A DNA stretch of 64,000 nucleotides, taken from positions 62,001 through 126,000 of the forward strand of contig JAFTOD010000003.1 of assembly GCA_017451525.1 (NCBI GenBank). Reading direction: 5' to 3'. A model generated the notes under the pieces. That model was given only the letters and a program-made list of their open reading frames with translations, was not told the origin of the DNA and did not search any database. Shown here piece after piece: positions 49,625-57,990 of the stretch. The DNA comes from Paludibacteraceae bacterium (GTDB taxonomy: Bacteria; Bacteroidota; Bacteroidia; Bacteroidales; Paludibacteraceae). The stretch's first letter is position 1; every line of letters starts with the position of its first letter. Made by a program: the position numbers and the translations under genes.

Positions 49625-52180
49625 ATGGAGAAAAAGGTTTATACACAAAAAGAAGCAGAACAAGCGTCGGTGAGTTATTTCGGTGGAGATGAGTTGGCTG
49701 CTCGTGTTTGGAGTACCAAGTATGCGTTGAAAGACTCATTTGGTAATTTGTATGAATTGACCCCAGACGATATGCATCATCGTTTGGCAGGTGAAATCGC
49801 GCGTATTGAGAGCAAGTATGCCAATCCAATGGCAGAGGCAGAGTTGTTTGAATTATTACGCGATTTTAAGTATATCGTACCAGCGGGAAGTCCTATGACT
49901 GGTATTGGTAATGATTTTCAAGTGGCGAGTTTGAGCAACTGCTTCGTGATAGGTCAGGATGGTAGTGCCGATAGTTATGGTGCGATTATCCAGATTGATG
50001 AGGAGCAAGTGCAACTGATGAAGCGTCGTGGTGGAGTGGGGCATGACCTCAGCCATATCCGTCCTCACGGTAGTCCTGTGAAGAACTCAGCATTAACCTC
50101 TACGGGTTTGGTGCCATTTATGGAGCGTTATAGCAACTCTACTCGTGAGGTGGCTCAGGATGGTCGTCGTGGTGCGTTGATGCTTAGCGTAAGTGTGAAA
50201 CACCCTGATAGCGAGGCATTTATTGATGCTAAGATGGAGTCTGGTAAGGTCACAGGTGCCAATGTGTCGGTGAAGATGCACGATGATTTTATGGAGGCTG
50301 CTATCAATAATCTGCCATATGTGCAAAAATATCCAATTGATGCAGAGAATCCTACCTATACAAAGGAAGTAGATGCTGCCAAATTGTGGAAGAAAGTGAT
50401 TCACAATGCATGGAAATCTGCAGAGCCAGGTGTGCTATTCTGGGATACCATTACCCGTGAGTCTGTACCTGACTGCTATGCAGATTTAGGTTATAAGACC
50501 GTAAGTACTAACCCTTGTGGTGAGATTCCATTGTGTCCATACGATAGTTGCCGTCTTTTGGCTATCAACCTCTATAGTTATGTAAAGAATCCATTTACTG
50601 CACAAGCTGAGTTCGATTTTGACCTCTTCAAGAAGCATGTGGCTGTAGCTCAACGCATGATGGATGATATCATTGATCTTGAGGTAGAGAAGATTGAGAA
50701 GATTTTGGCTAAGGTAGGTTCTGACCCAGAGGCAGAGAGCATCAAACGTACCGAGCGCGAGCTCTGGGAGAAGATTCTGGCAAAGACCACTCAAGGTCGC
50801 CGTACTGGTGTGGGCACTACCGCAGAGGGAGATATGTTGGCTGCTATGGGATTGCGTTATGGTACACCAGAGGCTACTGCATTCTCTGTAGAGGTACACA
50901 AGACATTGGCTTTGGCTGCATACCGCAGTAGCGTAATGATGGCTAAGGAGCGTGGTGCGTTCAAGGTATATGATGCTAAGCGTGAGGAGAATAACCCATA
51001 TATCCAACGCATCAAAGAGGCTGATCCTGAATTATATGCACTGATGACTCAATACGGTCGCCGCAATATCGCCTGCTTGACCATTGCGCCTACAGGTACT
51101 ACTAGTATCATGACTCAAACCACCAGTGGTATCGAGCCAGTGTTCCAACCTGTATATCGCCGTCGCCGCAAGGTGAACCCAAATGATAAGAACGTACACG
51201 TGGACCTCGTGGATGAGGTGGGTGATAGCTTCGAGGAGTATGTAGTGTTCCACCATAAGTTCATCACTTGGATGCAAGCTAATGGCTATGAGTATGACCC
51301 TGCTCACCGCTATACTCCTGCAGAAATCGACGAGTTAGTGCAAAAATCGCCATACTACAAGGCTACTGCCAACGATGTGGATTGGATGGAGAAGGTGCAA
51401 ATGCAAGGTGCTATCCAAAAGTGGGTGGATCACTCCATCTCAGTAACCATCAACTTGCCTAACGATGTGAGCGAAGAGTTGGTTGGCAAACTCTATGAAG
51501 AGGCTTGGCGTTGTGGCTGCAAGGGTTGTACGGTTTATCGCGATGGCTCACGTACTGGTGTATTGGAAGGCATCAAGGAGAAGAAGAAAGAGGACAAGAA
51601 AGATGAGAAGAATTGCGTTTGCTTCGATAATAAGGTGCGCGTGCGTCCTGCGGAATTGGAGTGTGATGTGGTTCGCTTCCAAAATAATAAGGATAAATGG
51701 ATTGCCTTTGTTGGTTTGAAGGATGGTGTGCCATACGAAATCTTTACTGGTCTTGCAGACGATGAGGAGGGTATTTTGCTGCCTAAGTCAGTAACCAAAG
51801 GTAAGATTATCCGTGTGGTACAAGAGGATGGTACCAAGCGCTATGACTTCCAATTTGTCAATTCACGTGGCTTCAAGACTACTATGGAGGGCTTGAGCTA
51901 CAAGTTCGACAAGGAGTTCTGGAACTATGCTAAGCTCATCTCTGGCGTCTTGCGTTATGGTATGCCTATTGACCAAGTTATCAAGATGATCAGTTCACTC
52001 CAAATGGATTCTGAGTCCATCAACTCTTGGAAAGTAGGTGTGGAGCGTGCGCTCAAGAAGTATATCCAAGATGGTACAGTGGTACAAGGTCAGTCTTGTC
52101 CTAACTGCGGTAATGCTTTAATCTTCGAAGAGGGCTGTATGCACTGCCGTGAGTGTGGATATAGCCGTTGCGGAGGATAA
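49625..52180 (+). CDS. nrdJ: Adenosylcobalamin-dependent (class II) ribonucleotide reductase
   Basis: 851 aa. Makes deoxyribonucleotides using coenzyme B12 and needs no oxygen. Visible: 'SNCFVIGQDGSADSYGAI', 'RRGGVGHDLSHIRPHGSPV', the active-site NPCGEIPLCPYDSCRL, 'TIAPTGTTSIMTQTTSGIEPVFQPVYRRRRKV', and a C-terminal zinc-ribbon-like CPNCGNALIFEEGCMHCRECGYSRCGG. ATG 49625 follows the promoter by about 95 nt; the frame upstream of it lies in the leader. With MutAB it creates a B12 demand served by whatever the riboswitch at 5424 controls. Confidence 0.96.
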   Translation: MEKKVYTQKEAEQASVSYFGGDELAARVWSTKYALKDSFGNLYELTPDDMHHRLAGEIARIESKYANPMAEAELFELLRDFKYIVPAGSPMTGIGNDFQVASLSNCFVIGQDGSADSYGAIIQIDEEQVQLMKRRGGVGHDLSHIRPHGSPVKNSALTSTGLVPFMERYSNSTREVAQDGRRGALMLSVSVKHPDSEAFIDAKMESGKVTGANVSVKMHDDFMEAAINNLPYVQKYPIDAENPTYTKEVDAAKLWKKVIHNAWKSAEPGVLFWDTITRESVPDCYADLGYKTVSTNPCGEIPLCPYDSCRLLAINLYSYVKNPFTAQAEFDFDLFKKHVAVAQRMMDDIIDLEVEKIEKILAKVGSDPEAESIKRTERELWEKILAKTTQGRRTGVGTTAEGDMLAAMGLRYGTPEATAFSVEVHKTLALAAYRSSVMMAKERGAFKVYDAKREENNPYIQRIKEADPELYALMTQYGRRNIACLTIAPTGTTSIMTQTTSGIEPVFQPVYRRRRKVNPNDKNVHVDLVDEVGDSFEEYVVFHHKFITWMQANGYEYDPAHRYTPAEIDELVQKSPYYKATANDVDWMEKVQMQGAIQKWVDHSISVTINLPNDVSEELVGKLYEEAWRCGCKGCTVYRDGSRTGVLEGIKEKKKEDKKDEKNCVCFDNKVRVRPAELECDVVRFQNNKDKWIAFVGLKDGVPYEIFTGLADDEEGILLPKSVTKGKIIRVVQEDGTKRYDFQFVNSRGFKTTMEGLSYKFDKEFWNYAKLISGVLRYGMPIDQVIKMISSLQMDSESINSWKVGVERALKKYIQDGTVVQGQSCPNCGNALIFEEGCMHCRECGYSRCGG

Positions 52181-52218
52181 GAGAGGCAAAAGGCAAATCG
52201 CTTAAAGCCCAAATATGA

Positions 52219-52252
52219 CAAGGATGCAATCACACTTGCATCCTTGTTTTTT
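52219..52252 (+). terminator. Terminator of nrdJ
   Basis: 11-bp perfect stem CAAGGATGCAA / TTGCATCCTTG, 6-nt loop, T-run. Confidence 0.92.
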
Positions 52253-52333
52253 ATTAGCGATTAGTTCGTTATTCGACTTCCTTATTTTGATTCTTTCCAT
52301 TTCTCGTTTTCACTTTTCACGTTTCTTACTCGC

Positions 52334-52377
52334 ACCGCACAATTACCGCACAATAACCGCACTATAACCGCACTATT
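52334..52377. repeat. 11-bp tandem array ACCGCACAATT x4
   Basis: ACCGCACAATT, ACCGCACAATA, ACCGCACTATA, ACCGCACTATT, nearly exact. Shares the ACCG start and 11-bp period with 10013-10067. The rest of 52253-52445 shows no gene. Confidence 0.92.
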
Positions 52378-52445
52378 CGAATCTCATATTGAGCTCCGAG
52401 AAAACACTATATTGTCTTTTGCTTTATGCAGAATATACCTAATAG

Positions 52446-52473
52446 AATAAGGTGCCCTCTCGGACACCTTATT
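52446..52473 (-). terminator. Terminator of the outer-membrane protein gene
   Basis: AATAAGGTG-CC (52446-52456) / GG-CACCTTATT (52462-52473), one mismatch, 4-5-nt loop; T-rich on the minus-strand exit. Confidence 0.75.
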
Positions 52474-52499
52474 TATATATTCACTATTTCTAAATTCTA

Positions 52500-52991
52500 T
52501 TAGAACAAGTAGCGAACACCAAGGCTGATACCGCTGTAAAGACCATAAGGGTTGAAGCCTACGTAACTTCCCCAACCTTCAACACCGATGTTTGGACGCC
52601 AATCCAAAGAAAGTTGCAATGGGAAATCAAAGCAATACTCAACACCTACGTGACCAACTGCACCAACATACCAAGAGGTGGTAATCCATCGATTAAACAA
52701 GTGATAAGCACCAGCACCAGCACCAACACCAAGATACCAATTCCATTGACCAGCATAGTTCCAAGGAATTGCAGTACCAAATGGGTTAATCCAATCATAA
52801 GTAGCGGTAGCACCGATACCAGAAAAGAGTGGGAGGTTCAATGAAACATCAATCATATTTGCCTCACCAAGAGCGTGTTGGTAAGAAATGTCAAAACCAT
52901 AACCGATGTTAGCACCAATTGCACGAGGTTGAGCTACTGCTGCAGCTACACCTGCTACTGCCATAATGGCAACAAGAAGTAATTTTTTCAT
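52500..52991 (-). CDS. Small outer-membrane beta-barrel protein
   Basis: 163 aa: signal peptide MKKLLLVAIMAVAGVAAAVAQ, then about eight amphipathic strands ('AIGANIGYGFDISYQHAL', 'WYLGVGAGAGAYHLF', 'SWYVGAVGHVGVEYCFD', 'LQLSLDWRPNIGVEG') ending 'SGISLGVRYLF' with a terminal aromatic Phe as in outer-membrane proteins. ATG 52991 is chosen for the signal peptide; the longer frame runs into tRNA-Ser. No TAnnTTTG box lies between the gene and tRNA-Ser, so it may be transcribed from the tRNA promoter. Confidence 0.8.
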   Translation of the reverse strand: MKKLLLVAIMAVAGVAAAVAQPRAIGANIGYGFDISYQHALGEANMIDVSLNLPLFSGIGATATYDWINPFGTAIPWNYAGQWNWYLGVGAGAGAYHLFNRWITTSWYVGAVGHVGVEYCFDFPLQLSLDWRPNIGVEGWGSYVGFNPYGLYSGISLGVRYLF

Positions 52992-53077
52992 AATCTTTTG
53001 TTTTTTTTTAGTGTTTTTAATTATTTTCCAATCCTTTCTTACAAAACCCCATAGGTTTTTTGTGTGAAAAAATCTTG

Positions 53078-53164
53078 CGGAAAGTGAGGGATTCGAACCC
53101 CCGATACGCTTACGCGTATACCGCATTTCGAGTGCGGCTCTTTCGACCACTCAGACAACTTTCC
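53078..53164 (-). tRNA. tRNA-Ser (anticodon CGA)
   Basis: 87 nt without CCA: acceptor GGAAAGT/ACTTTCC with discriminator G, anticodon stem GCCGCA/TGCGGT with loop CTCGAAA (anticodon CGA), long variable arm TACGCGTAAGCGTA typical of Ser, T-arm GGTTCGAATCC. Reads serine TCG. Confidence 0.97.
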
Positions 53165-53178
53165 ATCAAACACGACTG

Positions 53179-53209
53179 CAAAGATACTGCTTTTTTCTCA
53201 AATATACAA
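53179..53209 (-). promoter_or_regulatory. Promoter of tRNA-Ser
   Basis: Minus-strand TTG (53209-53207) and TATCTTTG (53186-53179), N20 spacing. Confidence 0.8.
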
Positions 53210-53238
53210 ATACGACACAATTTTTTTTAAGAAAAATA

Positions 53239-56200
53239 TTATTTTCCGTGCATTTTACTTAAAATATTCAATGCTCCGCTGATGGTCTTTACTTGTTGAA
53301 TAGTGGCGTAGCGTTTGCCAGTTGGTTTGCCTTGGCGGTCTTTATCTTCTACCATTCGGCAGCGTTGTGGGCGAGTAAAGATGAACTCTACCACCTTGCC
53401 AAACATTTCCGATTGCCAGTATTTATCGCTCTTTGTCGTGAAATAGATACTCAGTCGTTCTTGCTTGAGAATCACTTTTTCTATACCCATCTTGCAGCAT
53501 AACCAACGCAATCGAACCACATTCAGCAGTTGCTCTGCTTCCTCTGGCAATTTACCAAATCGGTCAATCAATCGCTTTTGATATGCGAGAAGTGCATCTT
53601 CATCACTCAAACTGTCTAATTCGCGGTACAAACTGATGCGTTCTGCGATATTTTCGATGTAAGTGGGTGGAAATCCGAGCGTTAAGTCACTCTCTAATTG
53701 GCAGTCATTGCACCAGTATTTAGGTAGTGTAGTATTGTTTAGTGTGGTAGAGAATAGTGTAGAATTGTCGGGTGATGAAGCTAACATCTCCTCGCGGATT
53801 TCTTCTACGGCTTCGTTCAAGATGCGTTGATAGGTTTCGTAACCTAAGTCGGCTATAAAGCCACTTTGTTCCGATCCCAACATATTACCCGCACCACGGA
53901 TATCCAAGTCTTGCATCGCCAATTGGAAGCCTGCCCCCAACTCTGCAAAAGTAGTCAGCGCATCTAATCTTCTGCGTGCATCGCTGGTCAGCAACTCTCT
54001 ATCTGGAGTCACTAAATAGCAATATGCTTTGCGGTTGGAGCGTCCTACGCGTCCACGCAGTTGGTGCAAATCGGATAAACCATAGTTCTGAGCCGCATGA
54101 ATAATGATGGTATTCACATTGCTTATATCCACACCCGATTCGATGATAGTGGTAGATATGAGAATATCATAATCGTAATTGATAAATGCCTCCAATGCTT
54201 CCTCCATTTCGCCTGGTGGCATTTGTCCGTGGGCAATCACGGTGCGTGCTTCAGGGCAGAGGCGATGGATACGGTTCTCAATGCGGGGCAACATCTCGAT
54301 GCGATTGCACACCACGTATATCTGTCCATTGCGCTGCATCTCCAGCTGAATAGCCTCCTTGATGATATCCTCATCATCCAGCGTAATCATCTCTGTCTGA
54401 ACAGGATAGCGGTTGGGTGGGGGAGTGTTGATGACACTCAAGTCGCGCGCCCCGAGTAGCGAGAATTGCAAGGTACGAGGGATAGGCGTAGCGGTCAATG
54501 TCAGTACGTCCACATTGGTGCGCAGGGCTTTCAGTTTCTCCTTGACGGCCACGCCAAACTTCTGCTCCTCATCAATAATGAGTAAGCCCAAATCTTTCCA
54601 CACCACCTGTTTGCCTACCAGTTTATGCGTACCAATCAGTATATCTATCTTGCCTGCTTTGAGGTCTTCGAGTAGTTCTTTCGTTTGTTTGGCACTCTTG
54701 GCACGGCTCAAATACTCTACACGCACAGGGAAGTCGCGGAAACGTTCCTTGAAGGTATTATAGTGTTGCAATGCGAGTACGGTAGTTGGCACCAGTACTG
54801 CCACCTGCTTGCCATCGGTAGCGGCTTTGAAGGCGGCACGCATCGCTACTTCGGTCTTACCAAAGCCCACGTCGCCACAGACGAGGCGGTCCATAGGCAT
54901 GGCACTCTCCATATCGTGCTTGATGTCCAAAGTCGCTTTGGCTTGATCGGGAGTATCTTCGTAGAGGAATGATGCCTCCAATTCATGCTGCATATAGCCA
55001 TCGGGCGTATAGGCAAAACCTTTCTGCTGTTTGCGCGTGGCATAGAGTTGGATTAGGTCGCGAGCGATGTCCTTTACTTTATCTTTCGTGCGCTCTTTCA
55101 TGCGCTCCCAAGCGCCTGATCCTAAGCGAGATATAGTAGGTTCGCTACCTTCACGACCTTTGTATTTGGATATACGATGCAGGTTATGGATACTCACAAA
55201 TACAGTGTCGCCACCTTTGTAAACCAGTTTGATACTCTCTTGCGGACGGCCGTGGAAGTTGGTAGTTACCAAGCCCATAAACTGACCGATACCATGATCC
55301 ACATGCACCACATAATCACCCACTTGCAGTTGGTTAATCTCCTTTAGCGTGATGATGGCTTTACCACGGCGAGCATTCTCTGAACGTAGTGTCACACGGT
55401 GATAGCGTTCGAATATCTGGTGGTCGGTATAGCAGCATATTTTTGCGCTATGATCAATGAATCCCTCATGCAATGCATGATCTACTGCCACAAACTGAAT
55501 ACCCGATTCCTTGTCATCAAAGATGGCTTTCAATCGGTCGGTTTGTTTCACTTGATCTGCCAAAATATAAATCTTATACCCATCTTTAGTGCGTTGTTGT
55601 AGGTCGTCGATGAGTAGGTCAAAATTCTTGTTAAAAGTAGGTTGGGGGAGGGTGTCGAAGTGAATCGTATCGTATTGATTAAAGACCGATTTGTTTCCTA
55701 TTTCGATGGTAGAACTTTGGTCAATGGCTTTGGTCAATAATGTAGTGTCTTGATTGGTGATAGTACCTTCGTATTTGTAGCGAACGAGTGAAAAATCATT
55801 GCTTATCCACAAGGTATTTTGTGGCAAATAATCAATAATAAGTGTTTCGTTGCCATTATCTGAGTTCGCAGATACAATATCTATTCTATCTACCTTATTT
55901 TGAGATAGTTGTGTTTCTAATTCAAATTCGCGAATAGAGTCTATTTCATCACCGAAGAAGTCTATTCGGAATGGGATATCGTGTGCATAACTATACACAT
56001 CCACTATTCCACCACGTACAGCAAATTGTCCGGGCTCATATACGAAATCTACTCGCTGAAAATGAAGTTCGAGGAGCATATTGGTGAGTGTAGATATGGT
56101 TATTTCTTCGCCCACATGCAACGATATTTTATTTGCCTCCAGTGCCTTCGGATTAGGCACACTATCCGCTATCGCCTCAGGGTAAGTAACGATAATAGTA

Positions 56201-56622
56201 TCAGGACTTGTTTGTACCGTTTGATTAGTCCTTACCGATTTGTCTTGATTCTTGGTTCCTTGTTCCTTACTCCTAAGTAACGCACTCAACACTTCCGTTC
56301 GCTGTACAGCCATAGCTTCGTCTATTCCTTGACGGCGACGATGTGGAGTAGGGAAATAGTACACTTCATTGTCATTGCCAAGTGCTCGTAAGTCAGCATA
56401 TAGGTATTGTGCATCATCTGCATTGTCAAGTACGATAAGGAATACGCAGCCTTGTTGGCGTGCCCTCAGCCGAGAAGCAAGTGAGTGCAGTATCAGTGCC
56501 CTCGCAGAGGCATGCAAACCATTGAGTAAAAAGTGTTTATTTCCCTTTTTACTCAATTCTTGCGTCAATACATCCAATTCAGGATGCATGCCAAATAACT
56601 GTTGCAATTCGTTTATTTGCAT
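53239..56622 (-). CDS. mfd: Transcription-repair coupling factor
   Basis: 1127 aa from MQINELQQLFGMHPEL. Displaces stalled RNA polymerase and recruits UvrA. UvrB-like N-terminal module ('GDEIDSIREFELETQLS'), RNA-polymerase-interaction domain ('GDYVVHVDHGIGQFMGLV'), superfamily-2 translocase with Walker A GDVGFGKTEVAMRAAFKA, DEEQKFGV, TATPIPRTLQ, 'QLRGRVGRS', and the C-terminal D7 domain. Two non-family insertions are repeat-encoded: 'SKEQGTKNQDKSVRTNQTVQTS' (about 56209-56276) and 'DNSTLFSTTLNNTT' (53727-53770). The frame extends to 56673 but that part is heptamer-repeat DNA (KGERLEVKGERGEARG). Confidence 0.95.
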   Translation of the reverse strand: MQINELQQLFGMHPELDVLTQELSKKGNKHFLLNGLHASARALILHSLASRLRARQQGCVFLIVLDNADDAQYLYADLRALGNDNEVYYFPTPHRRRQGIDEAMAVQRTEVLSALLRSKEQGTKNQDKSVRTNQTVQTSPDTIIVTYPEAIADSVPNPKALEANKISLHVGEEITISTLTNMLLELHFQRVDFVYEPGQFAVRGGIVDVYSYAHDIPFRIDFFGDEIDSIREFELETQLSQNKVDRIDIVSANSDNGNETLIIDYLPQNTLWISNDFSLVRYKYEGTITNQDTTLLTKAIDQSSTIEIGNKSVFNQYDTIHFDTLPQPTFNKNFDLLIDDLQQRTKDGYKIYILADQVKQTDRLKAIFDDKESGIQFVAVDHALHEGFIDHSAKICCYTDHQIFERYHRVTLRSENARRGKAIITLKEINQLQVGDYVVHVDHGIGQFMGLVTTNFHGRPQESIKLVYKGGDTVFVSIHNLHRISKYKGREGSEPTISRLGSGAWERMKERTKDKVKDIARDLIQLYATRKQQKGFAYTPDGYMQHELEASFLYEDTPDQAKATLDIKHDMESAMPMDRLVCGDVGFGKTEVAMRAAFKAATDGKQVAVLVPTTVLALQHYNTFKERFRDFPVRVEYLSRAKSAKQTKELLEDLKAGKIDILIGTHKLVGKQVVWKDLGLLIIDEEQKFGVAVKEKLKALRTNVDVLTLTATPIPRTLQFSLLGARDLSVINTPPPNRYPVQTEMITLDDEDIIKEAIQLEMQRNGQIYVVCNRIEMLPRIENRIHRLCPEARTVIAHGQMPPGEMEEALEAFINYDYDILISTTIIESGVDISNVNTIIIHAAQNYGLSDLHQLRGRVGRSNRKAYCYLVTPDRELLTSDARRRLDALTTFAELGAGFQLAMQDLDIRGAGNMLGSEQSGFIADLGYETYQRILNEAVEEIREEMLASSPDNSTLFSTTLNNTTLPKYWCNDCQLESDLTLGFPPTYIENIAERISLYRELDSLSDEDALLAYQKRLIDRFGKLPEEAEQLLNVVRLRWLCCKMGIEKVILKQERLSIYFTTKSDKYWQSEMFGKVVEFIFTRPQRCRMVEDKDRQGKPTGKRYATIQQVKTISGALNILSKMHGK

Positions 56623-56631
56623 ACCCCTCGC

Positions 56632-56687
56632 CTCTCCCCTTTCACCTTTAACCTCTAACCTCTCCCCTTTCACCTTTAACCTCTCCC
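56632..56687. repeat. Heptamer array at the aldo/keto reductase-mfd junction
   Basis: Eight 7-bp units (CTCTCCC, CTTTCAC, CTTTAAC, CTCTAAC, then CTCTCCC, CTTTCAC, CTTTAAC, CTCTCCC), i.e. a 28-bp repeat twice. It encodes the end of the reductase (GEVKGERGEVRG) and its stop, and the possible N-terminal extension of Mfd. Confidence 0.9.
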
Positions 56688-57619
56688 CTAATCAACTTCA
56701 TCTCTTCATCTGTGAAAGTGATATTATTGATGGCTTGCAAATTGTCGTCTAATTGCTTCACGCTGCTTGCGCCCACAATCACGCTTGTCACATCTTGTGC
56801 CAGCAGCCATGACACTGCCATTTGTGCCAATGTCTGTCCGCGTTCAGCGGCGATAGCCCCCAATCGTTGGGCACGTGCTACAGCTTCATCGGTCACCTGC
56901 TCTGGACGGAGGAAGACGTTCTTGCTTGCGCGACTACCAGCAGGGATACCGTTGAGATAGCGGTCGGTCAATAATCCTTGCGCCAGAGGCGAGAAGCAGA
57001 TAAAGCCCGAACCATTTGCTCTTGCCACAGGCAGGTTCTCCTCCAATGTCTCTGGACAAATGATGTTTGCCTTATACTGACTAATCACGCATGGTACATG
57101 TGCTGCACGCAGATAGTCGTATGCCTCTTTCTGCTTGTCTGCGGGATAGTTGCTTATACCCACATACAGGGCCTTGCCAGCGCGCACGATATCCACCAGT
57201 GCTTGCATCGTTTCTTCTATCGGTGTATCGGGGTCATAGCGGTGCGAGTAGAAGATGTCAAAGTACTCCAGTCCTGTGCGCTTCAAGCTCTGGTCGCATG
57301 ACGAGATCAGGTACTTGCGCGAACCACCATTGCCATAAGGGCCGTCCCACATCCAATAGCCGGCCTTCGAGGAGATAATCATCTCATCGCGATGGCTCGC
57401 CAAATCCTCACGCAGTACTTTGCCGAAGGTGATTTCTGCTGTGCCTGGGGCAGGACCGTAGTTATTGGCAATGTCAAAATGTGTCACGCCTTTATCCCAT
57501 GCGTGCAGTAGCATTGCGCGTGCCACATCTGCTGGGTCTTCGCTACCGAAGTTATGCCATAAGCCCAGTGATACCAATGGCAACTGCAATCCACTTTTTC
57601 CTGAAAAACGATACTCCAT
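56648..57619 (-). CDS. Aldo/keto reductase (YghZ / glyceraldehyde-3-phosphate reductase-like)
   Basis: 323 aa NADPH-dependent oxidoreductase. Catalytic tetrad elements: Asp in 'THFDIANNYGPAPGTAE' with the Tyr, Lys in 'IISSKAGYWM', His in 'IFYSHRYDPDTP'; cofactor end 'TSVIVGASSVKQLDDNLQAI'. It resembles the YghZ/Gpr branch known to reduce methylglyoxal and L-glyceraldehyde 3-phosphate, of interest given mgsA at 10402. ATG 57619 is used since the frame to 57733 crosses the promoter. Its C-terminus and stop are inside a heptamer array. Operon with mfd. Confidence 0.92.
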   Translation of the reverse strand: MEYRFSGKSGLQLPLVSLGLWHNFGSEDPADVARAMLLHAWDKGVTHFDIANNYGPAPGTAEITFGKVLREDLASHRDEMIISSKAGYWMWDGPYGNGGSRKYLISSCDQSLKRTGLEYFDIFYSHRYDPDTPIEETMQALVDIVRAGKALYVGISNYPADKQKEAYDYLRAAHVPCVISQYKANIICPETLEENLPVARANGSGFICFSPLAQGLLTDRYLNGIPAGSRASKNVFLRPEQVTDEAVARAQRLGAIAAERGQTLAQMAVSWLLAQDVTSVIVGASSVKQLDDNLQAINNITFTDEEMKLIRGEVKGERGEVRG

Positions 57620-57655
57620 AATGCAAGTTTTTATAGTTTTTTTATATATTTCGCG

Positions 57656-57686
57656 CAAAGTTACTAATAATTTTGCATACTTGCAA
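57656..57686 (-). promoter_or_regulatory. Promoter of the aldo/keto reductase-mfd operon
   Basis: Minus-strand TTG (57686-57684) and TAACTTTG (57663-57656), N20 spacing. Confidence 0.8.
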
Positions 57687-57808
57687 ATCCCAACCCAAAA
57701 AAGTATAATTTCACAATGCCATATTTTCGGCATTTTAGTGTTTTGAAGCTAAAGATTGTGCTGGAGCACCATAAGTTTTCTTCGGGTTACGCGATCACTA
57801 CGCGAGCA

Positions 57809-57841
57809 CTGTAGCACATCTGTAGCCTATTTGTGTCATAG
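57809..57841. repeat. 11-bp tandem array CTGTAGCACAT x3
   Basis: CTGTAGCACAT, CTGTAGCCTAT, TTGTGTCATAG in register, next to a partial copy of the 22621 element (57780-57794). Confidence 0.7.
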
Positions 57842-57910
57842 CGGTTGGGGATGTGTTTTTTATCTCTATTCGTGGCTCTCATAGCCCCCCACGAAAGGCA
57901 ATAGAAAACA

Positions 57911-57942
57911 AACACTCTCACCCCGATTGAGGTGAGAGTGTT
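57911..57942 (-). terminator. Strong hairpin after the FISUMP gene
   Basis: Perfect 12-bp stem AACACTCTCACC / GGTGAGAGTGTT with an 8-nt loop, T-containing exit on the minus strand. A second hairpin AACGC-TAAAA-GCGTT lies at 57965-57979, nearer the stop. Confidence 0.75.
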
Positions 57943-57990
57943 CTGTGATGCCTTCAAATTTTGCTGAACGCTAAAAGCGTTTTGCAAAAT

